Below, piece after piece: positions 31,598 to 42,146 of a DNA stretch of 64,000 nt. The stretch is from Circinella minor (taxonomy: Eukaryota; Mucoromycota; Mucoromycetes; Mucorales; Lichtheimiaceae), in the NCBI GenBank assembly GCA_016758965.1, contig JAEPRB010000103.1:62001-126000 (forward strand), in the 5' to 3' direction. The translations under genes and the position numbers were made by a program. The notes below the pieces were generated by a model. It had not been told where the DNA came from, did no database searches, and was given only the letters and a program-made list of their open reading frames with translations. Numbering within the stretch: the stretch's first letter is position 1; every line of letters starts with the position of its first letter.

Positions 31598-34264
31598 TTA
31601 CAAGCGTTTCCTGATATAGAAAAACAAAATCACTAAGAATAAAATAAATGTGTTTCTAATGCCTCGTTTATAAATAATGCGATTGGCTGTGAACTTTGAA
31701 GTCAATAAAGTGGTTCTGAGCAATTTAAATGTATTGGTAGTATAAGGAGGGTAACGAGCACGCATTAAGAATTCAAAGCGCTGCTTCTTGATGAGCATGG
31801 ATCGTTCATGTGTAAAGAGTTCATATGAACGTTTACCATGGTATTTTCCAAGGCCGGAATTACCAACTCCACCAAATGGAAGTGAGAATTCTATTAAAAC
31901 GTAAAAAAATAGAGTGAATGAAAGAGAATTGATGAGCGAGTTAAGAAAGGTAATTAACTCAGAGAGCAATTGAGACAATTAAAAATGCCTCAATAAGTAA
32001 CCAGAACATACCAGCAAATTGCACCAATGTATCATTAACGCAAACACCACCGGAAGGTAAGTAGTCAATTACTAAATATATATATATATATATATAATAG
32101 TGTTTGATGAGCGATATATAATATTCGACTTTTAATTATCTATCTAACTATATATTTATATATTTATTTATTTTACCTTGGCGTTGCTCTTCCTTTTTGT
32201 TGGAAAAAACATAGACGGTTAATGGAGGATCACTACAATAAAAAAAAATGAGTTTATTAGTTCATTATAGAATTATCATTATCTTGCTCTCACCTTTTTC
32301 CAACTCGAAAAATAATAATAATAATAGCAACTTACTTGCGCTTAATCATAGCAACAGCATCATCAATATTGTTATATGTAACGATAGGTAAGATAGGACC
32401 GAAAATCTCTTCGGCCATCAACCCCGGATCGCTAAAGTTTACGTTAGAAATTACAGTAGGTGCAATATAACGAGCGTCACGATCAGAATCTCCACCAATA
32501 ACAACATTTCCACTTTGACGACGATTCAAAAGATCCATAATACGATCAAAATGCCGAACTGTTACGATTCTCCCATAATCTTTGGACTCTTTGGGATTAG
32601 TACCGAACCAATCTGTGATTGTCTTTTTGAGTGCTTCAACAAAAGTCTCTAATTGTGCTTTCGGAATCAATACATAGTCTACACCAACACAGCTCTATAT
32701 TATTATTATTATATAATTTATTATAATATTAATATGATAAACTTATATCAAAGTGTTGTTTATAGAGTATATTTTTTTATTTTATTTACCTGACCAGTGT
32801 TGAAGAATTTACCAAATGCAACACGATTAGCAACTGTCTTCAAATCGGAACTGGCAGTAATGACAGCTGGTCTAAATGTCATATTATACCATTTGATATT
32901 AATTATTAGTCGATATATATACCTAATTAAACTACATAACAAGAAAAAATATATATAATTACGATTTTCCACCCAATTCAAGCGTAACCGGAGTAAGATG
33001 TTTTGCAGCTGCTGTCATGATAATTTTTCCAACAGTCGAACTACCAGTGTAAAAGATATGATCAAACTTGTATTGAAGTAGAGCCGTAGTTTCGGGAATG
33101 GCACCATTGATGACACGATAACAAGCAATGTCCATATACTTTGGGAAAAGTTTGGTGATCAAAGCTGAAGTATGAACCGAAGTCTCAGATAACTACATAT
33201 TATTCGATACGTATATCGTAAGCTATTAATTTTCTGTAATCATGTGCGCAAAGAGAAATAATCGGATTATAATTAAATTTACCTTGATAATTGCCGAGTT
33301 ACCAGCTGCAATTGCACCAGCTATAGATGATTATTAATTATAGTGAACATATGAAAATATGTTGATATAATGTTAGTGAACCATTAACATTGTGTAATAG
33401 AGAACAGCGCTCTATGTGTACTGTAAGTGTATATTTAGGTTAATTACCAAGGGGTACCAATGGAAGCTATTATAGAAAAATTATGCAAAAAATCGCATTA
33501 GAGAAAAAAAATCAAACCACATGACCAGAAAAATATTTGTCTTTTACCTGAACAGGATAATTCCAACAGCCTAAGATGAAATTAACAAATATGTCAATAA
33601 AAAGAAAGAGGCGCGGTGTGATTTTATTATTGGCAAAAATACTAGCAATATATTTTATTACCTAGAATGAGAACTACACCAAGAGGATCTTTACGAATAA
33701 TACATTGATCTAATCGGTTTAAAGTTGAACGTGGTTGTACTTTTTCATCTTTTGCTAATTTTTCGATATTCTAAACAACAGACAATTATTGATGAATGTA
33801 GTGCAATATAAACTTAACTATGTATAAAGTAGATATACAATTTTTCACGTACATCAAGAAAGTAAAGACATTCTTCTAACAATGGACTAATATCTCCCAT
33901 AAGAGCTTCGTGTCTTGTTTTTCCCATGTCTTTGGCAAGAGCTTCATAAAACTTCTCTTCATGATCATGAACCATTTGATAAAGACGATGAAGTTGAAAC
34001 TTACGCCAATACATGTTACGTGGCTTACCTTTTTTTTGGATTGGTTGGAACAATAAGAATATGTTAGCATAATTTATTCTGACAATTCATTTTTATGGTA
34101 ACTGTCATCGTTTATTTATTAATCCTTGGAAAAGATTGGCACGAAAAGCCCGACGAACCTGTAACGAAGTTACCACGAACAACTGTAACACTGTCTTCAA
34201 TAGTATCCAATGAAGTATACTCTAAAGTATCTGGCACTTCAACAGTAAAGCGGGCAACGGACAT
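31598..34264 (-). CDS. HFD1: Fatty aldehyde dehydrogenase, ALDH3 class with C-terminal membrane anchor
   Basis: NAD(P)-dependent oxidation of fatty aldehydes, in yeast Hfd1 on mitochondrial outer membrane and lipid droplets. Twelve exons: 34264-34174, 34028-33853, 33770-33662, 33570-33548 (23 nt), 33466-33448 (19 nt), 33320-33283, 33192-32963, 32871-32790, 32694-32336, 32232-32177, 32071-32012 and 31890-31598, all in phase, 511 residues. Conserved: [30 protein letters not shown], catalytic Glu224 in LELGGKS, nucleophile Cys258 in NTGQSCVGVDY (34 residues apart as in the family), [26 protein letters not shown]. The tail ends in a hydrophobic anchor ([16 protein letters not shown]). The acceptor of exon 2 is an unusual A-run followed by G, so residues 30-32 are less sure. 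Confidence 0.93.
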
Positions 34265-35010
34265 GTTATTAAATTATTACTTTTTTTTGAGTGTTTATCT
34301 GTTTAAGCAGAAAAGTGAAGAAAGAAAGAAAAAAAGAGAAAGTGTAAAGAAAGTGAAATACAAAGAGGGAAAATATAAGAATTTCTTAGAAGTTGACGGA
34401 CTTCTTTAAGGTATTATGTGTGGGGGACTAACATGAAATTAAAAAAAATTTACACGTGCATATGAAAATGCGACCCCACACTTCTCTCGTCATGGGATTT
34501 TTGCCTTTATGGGAAAATGAGTCGACCATAGTAAAAGGAATACAACTGTAAAAGAAAACTAAAGAAAGAGAAATGGGGCAAAAAAAGATAAATAGAAAAG
34601 TTTATCAGCAAAAGGAAATGGGGATAAAAAAAAAGGTGGGAAATCTGCAGGGTTTAAAAAAAAACATTCTTTCTCTTTCATTACTACATCATGTGTACTT
34701 TATTGTTTTTCTTGTAACACCAACGTTTGATATCGCGTGTAAAGTGTCAAAAAATAAAAATGCGAAAACAAAGCTCACTTATTTTAGGTTTTTGATGATA
34801 AAAAAGATATAAGTTTTATAATATGTATAATAATGGGATAAAATATATATGTACACTCCAACAAAAAAAAACTATATAATAAACTAGTATAATAAATATA
34901 CATAAAAAGAAAAAATATATACATGCAATCATTATCTTTTTTCTCTTCTTGGTTATCTACTATGTATATAAATATCATATAATGTTACCGTTCACAATAA
35001 TAGAAAATGA
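34265..35010. other. Spacer upstream of aldehyde dehydrogenase
   Basis: 746 bases between tandem minus-strand genes; AT-rich with purine-rich runs on the plus strand (pyrimidine-rich on the coding strand) next to the aldehyde dehydrogenase start. No coding frame recognised. Confidence 0.5.
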
Positions 35011-36249
35011 TTATGAGTTGACATTGGGCATCATACGATCCCATAATGCACTGAATATTCCTCCTTCTTTATTCCATTCACTTCGTAGGGATGATGACGT
35101 TGATGACGATGATGCTGACGAAAATCTATTAGGATTCGTTGGAGATGAAACAAAATTCTTTCCATTATTATGAGCTGTTACTATAGTTAATTGCTGTCGT
35201 TGCTGTTTCTGTTGCTGCTGACGACGCGCCGCTGCTGCAATTTGACGATGGCCGGAGTGTAATAATAAATTACTATCGTTGTTATTATAATTATTCGGTG
35301 TGACAATTGTAGATGTTGACATGGTCCGATATGCAGATGAAGCATGATATGTAGATGAACGAAGGGGAGGATGACGCTTATTATTATTATTATTTCGAAT
35401 ACGCATACACCGTACGAGACTTTCCCTCATTGGGTCCCGATATTGTTTCAAAAATTGATATTCATTATTTATGCGGGTCCGTTCCCTACTGATATAGAGT
35501 GTTTCTTCTTTATCGTTCTCCTGTTGTTGATTACTTTTATTGCTTTTACTGTTGTAGTTGTTGGTGATAAACTGTGACCGTAATAGAGGTTTTGTTGGAG
35601 TTAATGATGATGTAGCTGGTTGCCGTCTCCTGGGTGACGTGGGTGATGAGATAACAGGTGAAGATGCTGCATGTACACATGCCGGATACGCAGCTCCGTT
35701 GGGGGCTACAAGATTATTGGCTACAGCGTTGAAAGTTTGCTCAATTGGCGCAGCCATTTGTTGTTGTGATACAAAATAATGAGCTGGACTGTTTCTTCTA
35801 ATACTATTATAACTATTCGTACTATTTCTTCTCTGTTGTTCTTGTTGTTGGTCATCCAATGCAAATGGCAATTGCTGAGTTAATGACCTCCTTGGTTGTG
35901 GTTGATATTGTTGTTGTCTTGGTAACAATGACCTCTGAGACTGAGACCGTCGCATATCAACTGTAGTTACGGTATTTTTATTATTGACCTCCGCTTCACT
36001 GTCAGTTAAGTTTTGCGCTTTGACCATATTCATTCGACCAATACGTCGCTTGACATGATGACGATAAGGTCGTCGTAATGGAACTCCAACTGCATTGTTT
36101 GTGATTCCTTCAGGCGGTGGAAGTTGTTGTTGTTGTTGTTGTGGCGTAGTAGTAGTAAGGTCGTCTATACCAATTATAAATTTGGTTTCACCAACTTTTT
36201 TCTTTTTCACCTCAATAACAGTTGGTAATACTGGCGATGGTTCTTCCAT
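35011..36249 (-). CDS. Hypothetical polyGln/low-complexity protein
   Basis: Single-exon frame of 412 residues from ATG 36249 (an ATG 7 codons upstream at 36270 is also open but its added residues are hydrophobic leader-like). Not recognised. Visible: QQQQQQ run near residue 40, basic RRPYRHHVKRRIGRMNMVKA (possible nuclear signal), more Gln/Arg/Ser-rich sequence, PVISSPTSPRRR, an RERTRINNEYQFLKQY block that may be helical, Asn runs, and a compact C-terminus GGIFSALWDRMMPNVNS. The block IEVKKKKVGETKFIIGIDDL at the N-terminus looks ordered. Strong codon periodicity and length argue for a real gene, possibly a regulatory protein. Divergent from methionine synthase. Confidence 0.7.
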   Translation of the reverse strand: MEEPSPVLPTVIEVKKKKVGETKFIIGIDDLTTTTPQQQQQQLPPPEGITNNAVGVPLRRPYRHHVKRRIGRMNMVKAQNLTDSEAEVNNKNTVTTVDMRRSQSQRSLLPRQQQYQPQPRRSLTQQLPFALDDQQQEQQRRNSTNSYNSIRRNSPAHYFVSQQQMAAPIEQTFNAVANNLVAPNGAAYPACVHAASSPVISSPTSPRRRQPATSSLTPTKPLLRSQFITNNYNSKSNKSNQQQENDKEETLYISRERTRINNEYQFLKQYRDPMRESLVRCMRIRNNNNNKRHPPLRSSTYHASSAYRTMSTSTIVTPNNYNNNDSNLLLHSGHRQIAAAARRQQQQKQQRQQLTIVTAHNNGKNFVSSPTNPNRFSSASSSSTSSSLRSEWNKEGGIFSALWDRMMPNVNS

Positions 36250-36819
36250 AAAGTAAGATAAAAAAAACAAAGAATAATAAAATGTTTAGTTTGGTAAAAA
36301 AAAAAAAAAAGAGAAACAAAAGTATTGAAAAAGAAAGAAAAAGGAAAGATAACTTGTTTCGAATTGAAAAGGGGGGGTTTGTTATATATTTCACTTTGGA
36401 CATATAATATACAATAATATGTAAAATAGATGAAACCCTGTTGTTACTCCGAATTTATAATACAACAATGAACAGCATTTTTTCTAATCAGTGTATATTT
36501 TTAACACAGGTTGAGAAGATTTTTTATGTCAAGCATTGTGGGTTTCCGGAACCACGGTACCGGGGAACTGGATGAGTATTTTGTATGTGGAGAAACTGAA
36601 AATCTGGATACATTTCTACTTTTTAGGATAGGAAGACTGACGGTTGTTCTTCTTTTTTCGGGGTATACAATTGAGTTTAGAACTCTTTGGATAATCCAAA
36701 TGCGACTATCATCTTTATCCAATAGTAATCTTGAAAGATTGAATCATCTAGTTTTTTAAACTTAATTCTTTTCTCTCCCCTTTTCTTGTTTTCCTTTACC
36801 CTTCTTTCTTTATTAAACC
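36250..36819. other. Divergent promoter region polyGln protein / methionine synthase
   Basis: 570 bases. Both strands are open over about 36501-36759, but neither has an ATG-started frame with clear coding character on the minus strand, and I recognise no product. Pyrimidine-rich sequence at 36770-36815 directly precedes the methionine synthase ATG. Confidence 0.5.
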
Positions 36820-39800
36820 ATGACGGATAATCAAGGTAATATACAATATCCTTTTTCTTTTATCTTTAATAATGAAAAAAATGGATTATAAACGTCTTAA
36901 CTAACTCTTATCATTATATTCACTCATATGTATATCAATAGGAGTATTTGAATATTTGGAGAAAACACTGAAAGAACGTATTATGTTCTTGGACGGTGCC
37001 ATGGGTACCATGGTACAACGTCTTAAATTAGAAGAAGAAGATTTTCGCGGTAAGAATAAAAACAAATTCTTTTTTTTTCTTACTACATTTGAGAAATGTG
37101 TAATTGAAATTTGGGTTTTATTTTTGATCTTGTATATAGGCGAGGAATTCAAGAATCACAAAAAGGAACTTCGAGGCAACAATGATCTTTTGACTCTGAC
37201 CAAGCCCGATGCTATTTATGATATTCATCGTTTGTACCTTGAAGCGGGTTCAGATATGGTTGAAACCAATACTTTCAGTTCCACTTCTATTGCACAAGCT
37301 GATTATGCTTTAGAAGATTATGCTTATCGTTTAAATAAAGAAGGTGCTGAATTGGCAAAGCGCGCTTGTAAAGATGTAAGTTATAGATTATCATATGTCA
37401 AAACAAACAAACAATTGGTTAACAGCGAATCACCAAAAAAAAAAAATCTTTGAGTAACATGAAATAATAATAAAAATTATTATAGGTCGCTGAAGCTACT
37501 GGTATTCGACGATTCGTCTGTGGTGCTATTGGTCCTACTAACAGAACTTGTTCGATTTCTCCTTCGGTTGAAAATCCGGCATTCAGAAACGTTACTTTTG
37601 ATGAACTTGTCACTGCTTATGCTGAACAAATTCGTGGTTTATTGGATGGTGGTTCTGATATTCTTTTGGTTGAAACTATTTTTGATACTCTTAATGCTAA
37701 GGCTGCTATTTATGCCATTGATGTTGTTTTCGATGAAGATCAGTAAGTTTTTATTAAAAGAAAGTTATGAAAATGTTGCCTTTTGGTCTAATTTTTTTTT
37801 TTTTTTCATTTTTTTTTATTAGACGACCTAAAGTACCTGTATTTATCTCCGGTACAATTGTAGATCAAAGTGGTCGTACATTGTCTGGTCAAACGAGTGA
37901 GGCTTTCGTCACATCGTTGAACCATGCTAATCCTGTTGCTTTTGGTCTTAACTGTGCTTTGGGTGCTCCTCAAATGAAACCTTTTATTCAAAACATTAGT
38001 CGATTCACAGATGCTCACATTATCTGTTATCCTAATGCGGTAAGCTGTTTTTTTTTTTTTACTTTGACGGGTTGATGTTCTTCATTTTCCATTAATAATC
38101 TATAATTTTATTTTTATATCGATGGTTTGTTTAGGGTTTGCCTAATGCTATGGGTGAGTATGATGAAACTCCTGAACAAATGGCAGTGAACATTGAGCCT
38201 TTTGCTAAAGAAGGTCTTGTTACTATCGTTGGTGGTTGTTGTGGTACCACGCCTGAGCATATAAAGGTATTTTACTTTTTTCTGTATAATAATAATAAAA
38301 ACAAGAGATAGGCAGGAATTCGTATCGGGGATATATTTATAAACTAACGATGGTATGAAAATAAATATGTAGGCCGTTGCTGATGTATGCCGTAAATACA
38401 GTCCTCGTGTAAAACCAGAAAGCAAACAAGATTGTATGGTTCTTTCAGGTCTTGAAATTTTACGTGTCAATGAAACTACTGGTTTTGTCAATGTAGGTGA
38501 ACGATGTAATGTTGCCGGTTCCAAAAAGTTTTGCCGACATATTTTGAAGGGTGAATATGAAGAAGCCTTAGCCATTGCTCGCTCCCAAGTAGAAAACGGT
38601 GCTCAAGTAGTGGATTGTAATTTTGATGAAGGTTTATTGGATGGTCATGCTGCCATGACTCGATTCTTGAACTTGCTTGCTTCAGATCCTGACTGTTCTC
38701 GTGTACCCTTGATGGTGGACTCCTCTAAGTTTAGTGTTATTGAAGCAGGTCTCAAATGCGCTCAGGGTAAATGTATTGTCAACTCTATTTCGCTCAAGGA
38801 AGGTGAGGAAGATTTTATTAAAAAAGCCAAAACCGTAAAACGATTCGGTGCTGCTGTTGTTGTCATGGCTGTAAGTTTATAAGATATATTTTTCTTTGTA
38901 GCGTGGTTATATGTATTTCTTTATATATATATATATATATTTCAACAATTTCAACAATTTGAGCATTAAAATATTCAACATATTTTAGTTTGATGAAACA
39001 GGTCAAGCCGTTGAAGCGGAACGTAAGCTTGAAATCTGTACTCGTTCGTACCGTATTCTTGTGGACAAGGTTGGGTAAGTTATCATAACACTGAATATTT
39101 TACCACAAAAAAACTAGTGCACTATTTATAACATGACTTTTATTTAGCTTCAATCCCTACGATATTATTTTCGATCCTAACATTTTGACAATTGCTACTG
39201 GTATGGAAGAACATAACAACTACGCCGTTGAATTCATTAATGTCATTACTGAGATCAAACGTACTTTACCCGGTGCTAAGATCAGTGGTGGTGTTTCCAA
39301 CTTGTCCTTTGCTTTCCGTGGTATGGACAAAGTGCGTGAAGCTATGCACTCCGTCTTCTTATACCATGCTGTCAAAGTTGGCATGGATATGGGTATTGTA
39401 AACGCTGGTTTCTTGACTGTATATGATGATATTCCCAAGGATTTGTTGGAATTGTGTGAAAATGCTGTTTGGAACAAAGATCCTGATGTGACAGAGAAAT
39501 TGCTGGAATATGCCAAAGCCCATTCCAAAGATGCTAAAAAGGAAGAAGATCAAGAAGAATGGCGTACATGGCCCGTTACAGAACGTATTACTCATGCTCT
39601 TGTTAAGGGTATTATGAAGTATATTCTTGAAGATACAGAGGAGGCTCGTTTGAATAAAGAAAAATATCCAAGAGCTTTGAATGTTATTGAAGGTCCTTTG
39701 ATGGATGGTATGAATGTTGTTGGTGATCTTTTTGGTAAGGGTAAAATGTTTTTACCTCAAGTCATTCGCTCTGCTCGGTAAGTTTTTTTATAGGAAGAAG

Positions 39801-41440
39801 AAAACATAAAAATGGTAACGTGTCTGATTTGAGAAAAAATAAAAGAAAACTCACATGTATCCATAACTGTATATAGTGTCATGAAGAAGGCTGTTGCTCA
39901 TTTGATTGACCATATTCAAATTGAAAAGGAACAAGATATGATTACTAATGGTCAAACCGAAGTCAAGGGTAATGGTACCATTATTATGGCCACCGTCAAG
40001 GGTGATGTGCACGATATTGGTAAAAACATTACTGGTGTCGTATTGGGTTGTAACAACTACCGAGTTGTCGATTTGGGTGTCATGGTACCTGTTGAAAAAA
40101 TTATTGAAGCAGCTATTGCCGAAAAGGCAGATCTTGTCGGTATGTCTGGTTTGATTACTCCTTCGCTTGACGAAATGGTGAATAATGCCAAGGAATTCCA
40201 AAAAGCTGGTCTTAAGATCCCCATCATGATTGGTGGTGCCACTACTAGTAAGATGCACACTGCCGTCAAGATCGCTCCTAATTATGAGGCTCCCGCAGTC
40301 TATGTGTTGGACGCTTCTCGTAGTGTTCCAGTAGCCGCTGCTTTGATTGATGATGCTCAACGTGATGACTTCTTCGAAGACATTAAGGACGAATATGCTG
40401 AATTACGTGAAGAATACTATGAAGGTTTAGAAGAAAAACGCATCTTGCCCTTGAAGGCTGCTCGTGAAAAGAAATTCCGCATTGATTGGGGATTAAACCC
40501 ACCTGTTCACAAGCCTAAATTTTTGGGCACCAAGGTATATGAAAACTTCCCTCTTGAAAAGTTGATCAGCCATATTGATTGGAACCCCTTTTTCCAAGTC
40601 TTCCAACTTCGTGGTCGTTACCCTAATCGTGGCTACCCTAAAATTTTTGAGGACAAGACTGTGGGTCCTGAAGCCAAACGAGTGTTTGAAGATGCTCAAA
40701 ACATGCTTAAGGATATAGTTAAGAACAAGAAATTACGTGCTCAGGGTATCATTGGTTTCTATCCAGCTAACAGCAATGGTGATGATATTGAAGTTTATGA
40801 AGATGAAACGCGTGAAAAGGTTAAGGGTGTTTACTATGGTTTACGTCAACAATCCGAAAAGGAAAACGATGAACCTTATTACTGTATGTCGGATTTCATT
40901 GCTCCTAAAGAAACCGACAAACCTGATTATTTGGGTATGTTTGCTGTCAGCACTGGTTTTGGTTGTGATGAAATGGTCGCCGAATTTGAAGCAGATCATG
41001 ATGACTATTCTAGTATTATGGTGAAGGCAATTGCCGATCGTTTTGCCGAAGCTTTTGCAGAATGGTTGCACGAAGAAGTGCGTAGAGAAGAATGGGGTTA
41101 TGCTAATGAAGAAAAGATGACATCAGCTGACATGTTTGCTGTTCGTTATCAAGGTATTCGCCCTGCTCCTGGTTATCCTTCGCAACCAGATCACACTGAA
41201 AAGACGACCATGTGGCAAATGGATGATATTACTGGCAAGACAGGTATTGTACTTACCGATTCACTTGCTATGGAACCTGCTTCTAGTGTAAGCGGTCTTT
41301 ACTTTGCCCACCCTGAAAGCAAGTATTTTGCTGTGGGTAAGATTGATAAGGATCAAATCGAAGATTATGCTGCTCGTAAGAAGATGGATGTTGCTTTAGT
41401 CGAAAAATGGCTTGGTACCATTTTGGCTTATGACGCTTAA
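36820..41440 (+). CDS. metH: Cobalamin-dependent methionine synthase (MetH/MTR)
   Basis: Transfers the methyl of 5-methyl-tetrahydrofolate through cobalamin to homocysteine, making methionine. Ten exons (36820-36835, 36942-37049, 37140-37375, 37486-37742, 37823-38039, 38135-38266, 38373-38870, 38989-39074, 39148-39777, 39877-41440) give 1247 residues, as in full-length bacterial and animal enzymes. Homocysteine/zinc ligands C250, C313 and C314 (GLNCALG, GGCCGTT). Pterin domain from about 365 ([13 protein letters not shown]). Cap plus B12 domain with DVHDIGK at 770-776, His772 being the cobalt ligand, and SGLITPS with Ser817. The reactivation domain carries the AdoMet motif [12 protein letters not shown] at about 1155. 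Nothing is truncated. The first coding exon is 16 nt. Dikarya use the B12-independent MetE instead. Confidence 0.98.
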
Positions 41441-41591
41441 GCTGAAAAGAAAAAGCTATTTTCCCTCCTATTTAAATTTTATATATAATTTCCCTTCTAT
41501 TTGTTTTCTTCGCTCGGCCTTATTTTTTCTTTACCTCCCTTCTTATTTTTTTATTTTATTTTTGTTGTACCTTTTAAAGATAAAAGTAATC

Positions 41592-42070
41592 ATGGATGAC
41601 ATTCGATTCCCATTAAATAATAAACAAGCCGCATGTACTGTGCATGGCAATCACACTGAAATTCTCATTACTGGCTATTCTGACAAGATTTTTATTGTTG
41701 TCACTCAATATGGTCGAATTGGTAGTTTGGTATATACTCATTGTTAAACCTTTACTACGTTTCTATTTAACTGACACACGCCATAAAATAATAGATTCGA
41801 ACAACAGTTGACATTGCACCTCATTTGGCCAGTAATCCCGGTGCTGTACCAACCACGAGTCAGTTTTTATTTGGTGAATCTTCAGGCACCCAAAGCGATC
41901 TATACATGTTATACGCGTCATCGATCTCACAAACGATCTCGGCCATGAATCCACACGAGCAACGACCTGTAATATTAGGAATTGCGTTAAAACCAGAACA
42001 AGATATGAAACAACAACGACAAGTATTTGACCAAGTCATTGATAAAGTGATGGCAAATCCTGTATGGTAA
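41592..42070 (+). CDS. PSMG3: Proteasome assembly chaperone 3 (PAC3/PSMG3)
   Basis: Small chaperone that helps assemble the alpha ring of the 20S proteasome, usually with PAC4. Two exons, 41592-41729 and 41795-42070, give 137 residues (human 122). Shared features with human PSMG3: an early strand TEILITGYSDKIFIVVTQYG followed by RIGSL (human VVVTQFGKMGTL), a loop, SQFLFGESSGTQSDLYMLYA, then VILGIALKPEQD and a final helix ending in VW, the same terminal dipeptide. Downstream of methionine synthase by 151 bases, convergent with SPB4. Confidence 0.85.
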
Positions 42071-42146
42071 TATGTAATATATAATAGTGTTGTGTATTAT
42101 GTATTATGTATTATTATTGTGCAATTATGCATATTTTTTATTATTA

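Noticed and set aside
30237..34264. Arginase and aldehyde dehydrogenase as an arginine-degradation pair
   Set aside because: The dehydrogenase is an ALDH3 fatty-aldehyde type with a C-terminal anchor, not a pyrroline-5-carboxylate dehydrogenase, so a pathway cluster is not supported.
36501..36759. Open frames on both strands upstream of methionine synthase
   Set aside because: The minus-strand frame has no ATG, and neither product resembles a known family. Overlapping opposite frames of this size arise by chance.
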